Source: Corynebacterium sp.
GTDB lineage: Bacteria > Actinomycetota > Actinomycetes > Mycobacteriales > Mycobacteriaceae
Direction: 5' to 3'
Assembly (NCBI RefSeq): GCF_022712275.1
Contig: NZ_JALAGU010000050.1
Span: 25,464-89,463 of the forward strand
Length of the DNA stretch: 64,000 bases
A program made the translations under genes and the position numbers. Below are positions 27,756 through 35,415 of the stretch, one piece after another. Positions within the stretch are counted from its first letter, which is position 1, and each line of letters opens with the position of its first letter. The notes beneath the pieces are model-generated. The model was not told where the DNA came from. It did not search any database and saw only the letters and a program-made list of their open reading frames with translations.

Positions 27756-27862
27756 CGGCAACATTGTGCACTCTCAACACTGCCAACCAACATGAAACGT
27801 ACCGGTCAAAGAGTTTTCCGGGTTCCATAGTCCCCGTCACAGCATGCATAATGTTTGAGCGG
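27756..27862. repeat. 107-bp element with palindromic ends, copy 2
   Basis: Direct-orientation partner of 21311-21417. The end pairing is kept with one G-U-type change (ACATTGTGCAC against ATGCATAATGT). It lies between the cydC stop and the stop of the two-HTH regulator, so it is downstream of both genes. That makes a plain promoter role unlikely for this copy. Confidence 0.7.
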
Positions 27863-27894
27863 ATGGGCGTTTGGCCGGGCGGGGCCCCGCCGGC

Positions 27895-29442
27895 TCACCC
27901 TTCAGTCAGCCGTTCCCACAGGGACACGTCGAAGCGCATCCCGGTGCGACCGGCACGGCTTGAACCCCCACCTGAACCGCTCCGGGCACCACCGCCTCCC
28001 ACCTGGGATGCCGCACTCATGTGCCGCACGGCGTTGTCCAGCTTCGAGCGCCAGGTCCACACCGCAACCTCGGCGTCCCCGGTGATCAGTGCCGCCATGA
28101 TCCGCCGGTCGTCGGCGAGGATGCGGGGCACCGCCTGGCCGTAGTTGAGCTGCAGCACCGAGATGAACATCTGCAGCCGCAGCGTGAGCGAATGAAAGGT
28201 CCGGGCGGACTGCGTCAGACCGGACGCCTCGGCGAGTTCCTGCTGGAAGTACAGGTCAGCCTGGTCGACCCGTTCGGCGTCCCCCCGGGTGACCGCGGCC
28301 TCGAGAGTCCGCAGGGCGGTCTGCGGGGCAAGCAGCCGATACCGCGGACGGCTCGCACAGGCCCGCAGCAGTACCGTGCCGACCTGTAGTCGGGCGGCGT
28401 AGAGGTCGATGATGTCGGCTCCGGTGACCAGCGGCAGGGAGAACACGCCGTTGCGGGAGACCAGCAGGCCGTCATCGACGAGCCGGCGCATCGCCGCGAG
28501 CACCGCCGACTGCCGTAGGCCCATATGGGTGGCCAGAACCACGCTGGTCACCCGGTCGCCGGCCGAGTACCCCGCATCGGTGATCTCCTTGCGCAGGGCG
28601 ATGGCAACCTGCTCGGCCATCGAGAGTTCACCCACGACCGGTGTCGGGTAGGGCGGGGACGCCGATCGTTCTGAGTCAGAATGAGGGTCATTTCCTGCGG
28701 TCGGTGAAACTTCACCGTAACCCTGGCCGGGCCCCTCGACGACGCCCCGACGACTCCACCGCACCCCGTGGAGCCCCTGCCCCGCCCGGACCGACAGGGC
28801 GGTCAACAGGGCGCCGGGCACCGCGTCCACCGAGCGTCCGCAGGCACCGAACAATCCGGCGATCCGCGCGAGGAACACCTCCCACGACTGGCGGCCCGGC
28901 TCCCAGTACACCCGGACCGATCCCGGGCCCAGCTCCGGATCCGGGTCCGCCGAGGGCTGTTCGGCCGGGCGGTCAGCATCCCAGGCCCGCTCCAGTTCCT
29001 CGGCCCCCGGCGCACGCCAGGTGGTCGGCCAGGTGTCCGCCCCGGAGATCCGGAGTGCAGCCATGACCGCGGTGGCCCGGCGCTCGAAGGCCCTGACCTC
29101 ACCGACGACATCCTCGCCACCGTCAGTGAAGTCGATACGGATCCGGGGGAAGTCGACGACAAAGGCCGCCAGCCGCAACGTCCGGCGCCCGGAAAGGCCG
29201 GACAGATCGGGCACAGTGGGGGCGCCGGGACCACCTTCCCCGTCGCCGACCCCACGGATCCGACGCATCGACCGGCTCACCAGAGGCTGACTGATACCGG
29301 TCATCATCGAGATCCGGCGGGTGGAGTACTCCCGGCTGCCGACGCGCGGCCCCGCACCGGCGAGCACACCGGCGACGATGGCGTCCGCCTGCTCCTGGAT
29401 CCGGGGGCGCCCCCGATGCGGATCCTGCCGACCTTTATCCAT
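27895..29442 (-). CDS. Two-HTH GntR/FCD-type transcriptional regulator
   Basis: A 515-residue protein much longer than the usual 230-residue FadR/FCD regulator. From the ATG at 29442, residues 40-62 form a first HTH (RRISMMTGISQPLVSRSMRR). Residues 87-225 are a middle domain I do not recognise, with LRLAAFVVDFPRIRIDFTDG and a Trp-rich WEPGRQSWEVFLARIAGLFG. Residues 273-337 are a GntR winged HTH (SMAEQVAIALRKEITDAGY, LRQSAVLAAMRRLVDDGLL). Residues 340-475 are an FCD-like helical ligand domain, and the tail is Gly/Ser-rich. A GTG at 29481 is an alternative start. It is divergent from putA with about 93 bp between starts, so control of proline use is the first guess. Confidence 0.8.
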   Translation of the reverse strand: MDKGRQDPHRGRPRIQEQADAIVAGVLAGAGPRVGSREYSTRRISMMTGISQPLVSRSMRRIRGVGDGEGGPGAPTVPDLSGLSGRRTLRLAAFVVDFPRIRIDFTDGGEDVVGEVRAFERRATAVMAALRISGADTWPTTWRAPGAEELERAWDADRPAEQPSADPDPELGPGSVRVYWEPGRQSWEVFLARIAGLFGACGRSVDAVPGALLTALSVRAGQGLHGVRWSRRGVVEGPGQGYGEVSPTAGNDPHSDSERSASPPYPTPVVGELSMAEQVAIALRKEITDAGYSAGDRVTSVVLATHMGLRQSAVLAAMRRLVDDGLLVSRNGVFSLPLVTGADIIDLYAARLQVGTVLLRACASRPRYRLLAPQTALRTLEAAVTRGDAERVDQADLYFQQELAEASGLTQSARTFHSLTLRLQMFISVLQLNYGQAVPRILADDRRIMAALITGDAEVAVWTWRSKLDNAVRHMSAASQVGGGGARSGSGGGSSRAGRTGMRFDVSLWERLTEG

Positions 29443-29535
29443 GCAGAACAGTCTTCCACAGATTTCTGACTCATAACCCACGGTTCATTGCCCGCCCCAC
29501 TTTCACCCCACCGGATTCAGCTGCAGACTGCCCCC

Positions 29536-32500
29536 ATGAACACCAATAACTCCCAGAACGCCCAGAACGCCCAGAACGCCCGGAACGCCGCCCACACCGC
29601 CACCGCCGTCAACACCGCGGTCGACCCGGCGGACATCGCCGGCCTCGCGGAGCTCGCCGACAAGGCCACCGCGAAGGTCACCACCTGGCTGACCGCCGCC
29701 CGGTCCGACGCCACCCGTGGCAGGAACACCGGTGCGGCCAAGCGCCTCGCCGCCGTCCTTTCCGACCCGAACGGCCTCGATTTCACCGTCGGCTTCGTCG
29801 ACCGCGTCGTCCGCACCGAGGACCGGGACGCCGCCGCGAAGGCCCTGGCCGACCTCGGCGAGATCACCCCGAAGACCCTCTCCTGGCTCGATCGGGCGCA
29901 GATCAGAGCAGGTTCCGTACTCGCCACGACCCTTCCACAGATCGTCATCCCCACGGCGAAGTCCCGCATCCGGCAGATGGTCGGCCACATGATCGTGGAC
30001 GCCAATGACAGGCCGCTGGGCAAGGCCGTCGCCGAGCTCACCGCCGGCGGCCAGCGGCTGAACATCAACCTCCTCGGTGAGGCCGTGCTCGGTGAGGAGG
30101 AGGCCGACCACCACCTCGCCGAGACCCGACGCCTCGTCTCCCGCCCCGATGTGGACTACGTGTCGATCAAGGCGTCCTCCGTGGCGTCCCAGATCAACCT
30201 CTGGGGCTATGAGGAGTCCGTCGACTACGTCGTCGACCGCCTCGCCCCGCTGTATATCGAGGCGGCGAAGGCGCCGAAGGGTTCGAAGTTCATCAACCTC
30301 GACATGGAGGAGTACCACGACCTCCGGCTCACCATCGACGTTTTCAAACGCCTGCTCAGCCTGCCCGAGACGAAGGACCTTGAGGCCGGCATCGTGCTGC
30401 AGGCCTACCTGCCGGACGCCCTCGGCGCGATCCAGGAACTCTCCGCCTTCGGTGCGCAGCGCGTGGAGAACGACGGTGCCGGGATCAAGGTCCGCCTGGT
30501 CAAGGGCGCGAACCTGGCGATGGAGACCGTCCACGCCGAAATGCAGGGCTGGCCGAACGTCACCTGCGCCTCGAAGCAGGCCACGGACGCCAACTACAAG
30601 CGCGTCCTGCACTGGGCGCTGCACCGCGAGAACCTCACCGGCCTGCGCCTCGGCGTCGCCGGCCACAACCTCTTCGACATCGCCTTCGCCCACACGTTGT
30701 CCGTCGAGCGTGGCGTGGCTGACCGGGTCGAGTTCGAGATGCTGCAGGGCATGGCCAACGACCAGGCCGAGGCCGTGAGCCAGGATGTCGGCCAGCTGCT
30801 GCTCTACGTCCCGGCGGTGCGCCCCCAGGAATTCGACGTGGCGGTGTCCTACCTGGTCAGGCGACTGGAGGAGAACTCTGCGACGGTGAACTTCATGTCC
30901 GGCGTCTTCGACATCGCCCCGGGCAACGAGACCTTCCGCCGCGAGGAGAAGCGGTTCCGCGCCTCGCTGGCCGACCTGGAGGTGCTGCTCTCCCACGACG
31001 GCTACACCGCCCCCGGTCCGAACCACCTGCAGGACCGTGGCGCCGAGGTGCTGGAGGACGCCACCGCCGCGTCCTACGCCGACGCCCCGCTGCCCGCCTT
31101 CGCCAATGAGCCGGACACGAACCCGTCACTGCCCGCCAACCAGGCGTGGGCGGCGTCCGCCATCGCGGACGCCACCTCCGACGGTTTCCTCGACGCCCTC
31201 ACCACCCCGGAATCCGTGCAGGACGCCGACATCGACCCCCTGGTGACCTCGGTCGCCGCCGCGGCCGTCGAGTGGGCTGAGCGTCCAGCGCGTGAGCGGG
31301 CGGCGATCCTGTACCGCACCGCTGACATCCTCGCCGACCGGCGCGGACACCTGATCTCGGTCGCCGCCGCCGAGGTCGGCAAGTCCGTCCAGCAGGCCGA
31401 TGTGGAGATCTCCGAGGCCATCGATTTCGCCCGCTACTACGCGCACTGCGCCGAGGCCCTGGCCGAGGTCCGCAACGCGACCTTCACCCCGGACCGCGTC
31501 GTCCTGGTGACCCCGCCCTGGAACTTCCCGCTGGCCATCCCGGCCGGCGGTACCTTCGCCGCGCTGGCCGCCGGTGCCGGTGTGATCCACAAGCCGTCGA
31601 AGCCGACCCCGCACTGCTCCATGGAGATCCTCGAGGCACTGTGGGACGCCGGTGTGCCACGTGAGCTGCTGCGCGGTGTGTACCCCGCCAAGCGGTCCGT
31701 CGGGCAGACCCTCGTCTCCCACGAGGGCATCGACCGGGTGATCCTCACCGGGTCCTCGGAGACCGCCGCGATGTTCAGCTCCTGGCGCCCCGGCCTGCAG
31801 ATCAACGGCGAGACCTCGGGCAAGAACGCCATCATCGTCACCCCCTCGGCCGACCGTGACCTGGCTGTCGCCGACCTGGTGGCGTCCGCGTTCGGGCATG
31901 CGGGGCAGAAGTGCTCCGCGGCGTCCCTCGGCATTCTCGTCGGCACGGTCTACGAGTCGGAGCGGTTCCTGCGCCAGCTGGTGGACGCCGCGAAGTCGAT
32001 GATCGTCGACTGGCCGACGAACCTGCGGGCGACGATGGGCCCGCTCACCGAGCTGCCGTCCGACAAGCTGGAGCGTGCGCTGACCACCCTGGAGCCGGGC
32101 GAGAAGTGGCTGGTGGAGCCGCGGCAGCTCGACGACACCGGGCGGCTGTGGTCCCCGGGCATCCGGGCGGACGTGAAGCCGGAGTCCTTCTTCCACCTCA
32201 CCGAGGTCTTCGGCCCGGTGCTCGGACTCATGCGCGCCGACACCCTGGAGGAGGCCATCGAGCTGCAGAACGCCACCGACTTCGGCCTGACCGGCGGCAT
32301 CCACTCCCTCGATGTCGCGGAGGTGCGGCAGTGGGCGGACAAGGTGCGCGTCGGCAACGCCTACGTCAACCGCGGGATCACCGGCGCGATCGTGCAGCGG
32401 CAGTCCTTCGGCGGCTGGAAGAAGTCCTCGGTCGGCCTGGGGTCGAAGGCCGGCGGCCCGAACTACGTCATGCTCATGGGTACGTGGTCCGACGCCGTGA

Positions 32501-33162
32501 CCAAGCCCGTCGAGGTCGGTGTGGCCACCGGTTCCGGTGCGGTGGACGCCTTCCTCGGCGCCGTGTCCCACGGTGAGCACGCCCTGTCCGCCGATGATCT
32601 GGCGTGGCTCACCACCGCCGCAGTGGATGACGCCGCTGCCTGGTCGGAGGAGTTCGGCACCCCGCGCGACCTCTCGGGCCTGCAGTCCGAGGCGAACATC
32701 TTCCGCTACCGTCCGGCGGAGGTCGTGCTGCGGGTCAGCGCGGACGCCACGGCGGTCAAGGTGGCGCGTGCCCTCGTCGCGGCGTCCCGCGCCGGTGCGA
32801 CGGTCCAGGTCATCGCCGCTCCCTCGGTGTCCGCGGACGTGAACTCGGTGCTGACCGCCGCGGGCCAGCTGGGCTTCACCTTCACTGTGCTGGACGACGA
32901 CACCTTCACCGCCCAGCTGCACCTCGGTGCCCTCGACGATGACGCCTCGGCCCGCGTCCGCTACGTCGGTTCGGTGCCTGCCGCCACGCGGAAGACCATG
33001 GCAGGACGCCCCGAGGTCGCTCTCCTGGATGACGAGGTGACCGCCTCAGGTCGGGTGGAGCTGCGCCTGTGGCTCAAGGAGCAGGCGTTCGCCATGACCC
33101 TGCACCGCTTCGGCAACCCGGCCCCGGCCTTCCACGCGCTGGCCACCGAGCTGAAGGGGTAG
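29536..33162 (+). CDS. putA: Bifunctional proline dehydrogenase / P5C dehydrogenase
   Basis: Oxidises proline to glutamate: an FAD proline dehydrogenase feeds electrons to the quinone pool, then an NAD P5C dehydrogenase completes the step. The product has 1208 residues. PRODH signatures lie at about 100-470 (YVSIKASSVASQINLWGY, RLVKGANLAMETVHAEMQGWP, LLYVPAVRP), the aldehyde dehydrogenase at about 560-1010 (TPPWNFPLAIPAGG, NGETSGKNAII, GHAGQKCSAASLGIL with the catalytic Cys), and a C-terminal domain of about 170 residues follows. No N-terminal RHH DNA-binding domain is present, so it does not regulate itself. The N-terminus has an Asn-Ala-Gln tandem run. Confidence 0.96.
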   Translation: MNTNNSQNAQNAQNARNAAHTATAVNTAVDPADIAGLAELADKATAKVTTWLTAARSDATRGRNTGAAKRLAAVLSDPNGLDFTVGFVDRVVRTEDRDAAAKALADLGEITPKTLSWLDRAQIRAGSVLATTLPQIVIPTAKSRIRQMVGHMIVDANDRPLGKAVAELTAGGQRLNINLLGEAVLGEEEADHHLAETRRLVSRPDVDYVSIKASSVASQINLWGYEESVDYVVDRLAPLYIEAAKAPKGSKFINLDMEEYHDLRLTIDVFKRLLSLPETKDLEAGIVLQAYLPDALGAIQELSAFGAQRVENDGAGIKVRLVKGANLAMETVHAEMQGWPNVTCASKQATDANYKRVLHWALHRENLTGLRLGVAGHNLFDIAFAHTLSVERGVADRVEFEMLQGMANDQAEAVSQDVGQLLLYVPAVRPQEFDVAVSYLVRRLEENSATVNFMSGVFDIAPGNETFRREEKRFRASLADLEVLLSHDGYTAPGPNHLQDRGAEVLEDATAASYADAPLPAFANEPDTNPSLPANQAWAASAIADATSDGFLDALTTPESVQDADIDPLVTSVAAAAVEWAERPARERAAILYRTADILADRRGHLISVAAAEVGKSVQQADVEISEAIDFARYYAHCAEALAEVRNATFTPDRVVLVTPPWNFPLAIPAGGTFAALAAGAGVIHKPSKPTPHCSMEILEALWDAGVPRELLRGVYPAKRSVGQTLVSHEGIDRVILTGSSETAAMFSSWRPGLQINGETSGKNAIIVTPSADRDLAVADLVASAFGHAGQKCSAASLGILVGTVYESERFLRQLVDAAKSMIVDWPTNLRATMGPLTELPSDKLERALTTLEPGEKWLVEPRQLDDTGRLWSPGIRADVKPESFFHLTEVFGPVLGLMRADTLEEAIELQNATDFGLTGGIHSLDVAEVRQWADKVRVGNAYVNRGITGAIVQRQSFGGWKKSSVGLGSKAGGPNYVMLMGTWSDAVTKPVEVGVATGSGAVDAFLGAVSHGEHALSADDLAWLTTAAVDDAAAWSEEFGTPRDLSGLQSEANIFRYRPAEVVLRVSADATAVKVARALVAASRAGATVQVIAAPSVSADVNSVLTAAGQLGFTFTVLDDDTFTAQLHLGALDDDASARVRYVGSVPAATRKTMAGRPEVALLDDEVTASGRVELRLWLKEQAFAMTLHRFGNPAPAFHALATELKG

Positions 33163-33206
33163 GTTCCCGGCATTCCCCCAACGGGCCAACCGTCCCCTAC
33201 CGGGTT

Positions 33207-33284
33207 TGCGCCGACATTCAGCCCGTTCCGTGGCACTGATGGCCCGATCTGTCGGCGCAGACTCGGCGCAGACTCGGCGCAGAC
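33207..33284. repeat. Inverted repeat plus 11-bp tandem repeat after putA
   Basis: TGCGCCGACA (33207-33216) pairs with TGTCGGCGCA (33250-33259). The second arm runs into three exact copies of TCGGCGCAGAC (33252-33284), any of which offers the same pairing. Lies between convergent putA and the SDR gene; it may be a terminator. Confidence 0.65.
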
Positions 33285-33290
33285 CTTCCC

Positions 33291-34058
33291 CTACGCCTTG
33301 AGGTTCTGGTCCACCGGCCGGATCATCACCGTGTCGACGTCCATGTGCGCCGGCCGGTCCGCGACCCACCGAACAGTCTCGGCGATGTCCTCGGCCTGCA
33401 GGTTGATGACGTCCTCGTACACCGCGTCCGCCTTCGCGGCGTCCCCCTTGAAGCGGTTGAGGCTGAACTCGGTCTCCACCCGGCCCGGGTCGATCTGGCA
33501 GACACGCACGCCCTTCTCCGCGAACTCGATGCGCATGACGTCACTCAGCGCGGTCTCGCCGAACTTCGCGGCATTGTAACCGGCCCCGCCACGGTAGCCC
33601 CAGCGTCCCGCGATGGAGACGATGTTGATGACCTGCGGGGCGGGCGTCCTCGTCAGTTCACCGAACAGCGCCTGCGTGACCTGCAGCGTGCCGATGACAT
33701 TCGCCTCGTACATCCAGCGCCAGTCCTCGACGTCCCCGTCGACGACACTGTCGAGCCCCCGGGCGCCGCCGGCGTTGTTGACCAGCAGATCCACCCCGCC
33801 GAACTCGGCGACGCGGGCGGCCAGGTCAGCCACCGACTCCTTGTCGGTGACGTCCACCTTCACGATGTGGGTGGTGGCGTCCGGCGCCTCCTCGTTGATG
33901 CGGGACGCCACGGCCTCCAGCTTCTCCGGACGCCGCGACGCGAGGACCACGTCCCATCCGTCGACGGCCAGCGAGACGGCGGTGGCCTCCCCGATACCGG
34001 CGGAGGCTCCGGTGACAACGGCGAGGCGGCGGTATGAGGTCTGGTTCTCAGCAGTCAT
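33291..34058 (-). CDS. Short-chain dehydrogenase/reductase, YdfG-like
   Basis: A classical SDR oxidoreductase of 255 residues, probably NADP-dependent because basic residues follow the second strand (ASRRPEKLEAV). Seen are the cofactor motif VTGASAGIGEATAV, DLLVNNAGGARGLDS, the catalytic Ser in INIVSIAGRWGYRGG and the YNAAKF pair. The WGYRGGAGYNAAKFGE and CQIDPGRVETEFS stretches resemble YdfG 3-hydroxy acid dehydrogenases. TACGAT (34071-34066) lies 7 nt before the ATG at 34058, so a much longer upstream frame was rejected. Divergent from a 101-codon gene. Confidence 0.9.
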   Translation of the reverse strand: MTAENQTSYRRLAVVTGASAGIGEATAVSLAVDGWDVVLASRRPEKLEAVASRINEEAPDATTHIVKVDVTDKESVADLAARVAEFGGVDLLVNNAGGARGLDSVVDGDVEDWRWMYEANVIGTLQVTQALFGELTRTPAPQVINIVSIAGRWGYRGGAGYNAAKFGETALSDVMRIEFAEKGVRVCQIDPGRVETEFSLNRFKGDAAKADAVYEDVINLQAEDIAETVRWVADRPAHMDVDTVMIRPVDQNLKA

Positions 34059-34065
34059 GTGGGCG

Positions 34066-34100
34066 ATCGTACCGCCCGCCCCTCCGCCACCCGCTAGGCT
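34066..34100. promoter_or_regulatory. Back-to-back leaderless -10 boxes (TACGAT and TAGGCT)
   Basis: TACGAT (minus strand, 34071-34066) is 7 nt before the SDR ATG; TAGGCT (plus, 34095-34100) is 7 nt before the ATG at 34108. The two starts are only 49 bp apart, so the promoters overlap and may compete. Confidence 0.5.
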
Positions 34101-34107
34101 CAGAGCC

Positions 34108-34413
34108 ATGACCGCCCTGAGCAGCCTGAAGACCCGCACCGCGCACGCGAAGAACGTCGCCCTGACCCGCGCGCAGATCGACCGCCCGGTCCTGGCCGGC
34201 AAGGTGATCCGGAAGCTCACCGGTTCCAGCGGGAAGAAGACCTCCGGGAAGGACGCCACCTCCGCGTCTCCGGAGCACGCGGCCCACATCAGCGGGGTCG
34301 AGGCGGCGAAGCTCGCCGCCGGCGTGCCGGACGCACCTGTCACCGAGGCCCCCACCAGGACCAACGGTATCGCGGCCGCGAAGCTCGCGGCCGGCGTCCC
34401 GGCAACTCACTGA
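34108..34413 (+). CDS. Small basic/Ala-rich protein with internal repeat, unknown
   Basis: Unrecognised 101-residue protein. The first 50 residues are Lys/Arg-rich (TRTAHAKNVALTRAQIDRPVLAGKVIRKL), and the C-terminal half has a repeated block, GVEAAKLAAGVP at residues 63-74 and GIAAAKLAAGVP at 87-98. No membrane segment or signal peptide. A leaderless promoter supports real expression. It could be a small DNA- or RNA-associated protein, but nothing in the sequence proves that. Confidence 0.55.
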   Translation: MTALSSLKTRTAHAKNVALTRAQIDRPVLAGKVIRKLTGSSGKKTSGKDATSASPEHAAHISGVEAAKLAAGVPDAPVTEAPTRTNGIAAAKLAAGVPATH

Positions 34414-34437
34414 CCTGCGCACTTATAGGCCGGTTCG

Positions 34438-35415
34438 TCAGGGCCGGGGCACGAGGTAGCGTCCTGCACCCGGGACCAGCTCGACCTCCATCGGCAACGG
34501 TGCGAAGCAGTCACCGTCAGCGTAACCGTTGATGCGCCTGCCACGCCTGTCCGTCATCTCGATGTGCACCTTCTTCGCCCGGTAGGTGTTCACGCCCTCC
34601 TCCTCGACGAAGCTGCCGTCGAAGATCTTGATGAACTTGAACGCCGCTTTCGCCCGGCCCATCCGCTCCAGCACGGTGATGTCGAGGATGCCGTCGTGGT
34701 GGTCGGCGTCCGGGCAGATGAGCATGCCTCCGCCGTAGCTCTTGGTGTTGCCCACGGCGACGAGCGTCATGTTCTCCTCGATTACCCGCGCCTCCGGGGT
34801 GTCCGGGTCGAGAACGAGCCGCGTCGGAAGGGAATGGAAGTTGAGGAACTCCGCGACGATGGACAGGTTGTAGCGCATCTGCCCCTTCGGCCAGACGATC
34901 CGGTTCGTCCGGTCACTGACCAGCGAGTCGAAACCGGCACAGGCAATGGTGCCGAACCAGTGCTCGCGGCCGGCGTCCTTCCCCTCAAGCGCGCGCATCC
35001 GCCCCAGGTCAGTGGTGGTGTAGAACCCGCGGGCGATGATATCCGCCGCCCGGCGCGGGTGCGTCGGGATGCCGTACTCACGGGCGTGGTCGTTGCCGGT
35101 GCCCGCCGGGATGATGCCCAGCGGCACACCGGACCCGGCCTGCTCCTGCAGTGCGAGGTTGATCAGCCCGTCGCCGCCGCACACCACCAGCGCGTCCACC
35201 TCCGGGTCCTCGACCATCTGCCGCGCCAGGTCACGGGCACCTTCCGGATCCGCGCCCTGGATGGTGACGACGTCGATGCCGTGCTGCGCGAAGCGTCCCC
35301 GGGCGATCTCCGCGGACAGCCCGGCACGTCCTTTCCCGGCGTGAGGGTTGGTCAGCAGTGCCACGCGCTGCAGGTCCACGTGGCCGACCTCGTAGGCCCC
35401 GTCCTGCCCGCTCAT
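34438..35415 (-). CDS. Diacylglycerol/lipid kinase
   Basis: A DagK-type lipid kinase of 325 residues that phosphorylates diacylglycerol or a related lipid. It has TNPHAGKGRAG near the N-terminus, the nucleotide motif VVCGGDGLINLALQ, IPAGTGNDHAREYG, and a C-terminal beta-sandwich ending in INGYADGDCFAPLPMEVELVPGA. The ATG overlaps the stop of the FAD-linked oxidase gene (ATGA). The glpD/FAD oxidase/DagK neighbourhood resembles mycobacterial Rv2249c-Rv2251-Rv2252 as I recall, where Rv2252 is a diacylglycerol kinase. Confidence 0.9.
   Translation of the reverse strand: MSGQDGAYEVGHVDLQRVALLTNPHAGKGRAGLSAEIARGRFAQHGIDVVTIQGADPEGARDLARQMVEDPEVDALVVCGGDGLINLALQEQAGSGVPLGIIPAGTGNDHAREYGIPTHPRRAADIIARGFYTTTDLGRMRALEGKDAGREHWFGTIACAGFDSLVSDRTNRIVWPKGQMRYNLSIVAEFLNFHSLPTRLVLDPDTPEARVIEENMTLVAVGNTKSYGGGMLICPDADHHDGILDITVLERMGRAKAAFKFIKIFDGSFVEEEGVNTYRAKKVHIEMTDRRGRRINGYADGDCFAPLPMEVELVPGAGRYLVPRP

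Noticed and set aside
33291..34364. Longer reading of the SDR gene from 34364.
   Set aside because: It overlaps the divergent 101-codon gene and has no SDR similarity before 34058; the -10 box at 34071-34066 supports the short form.
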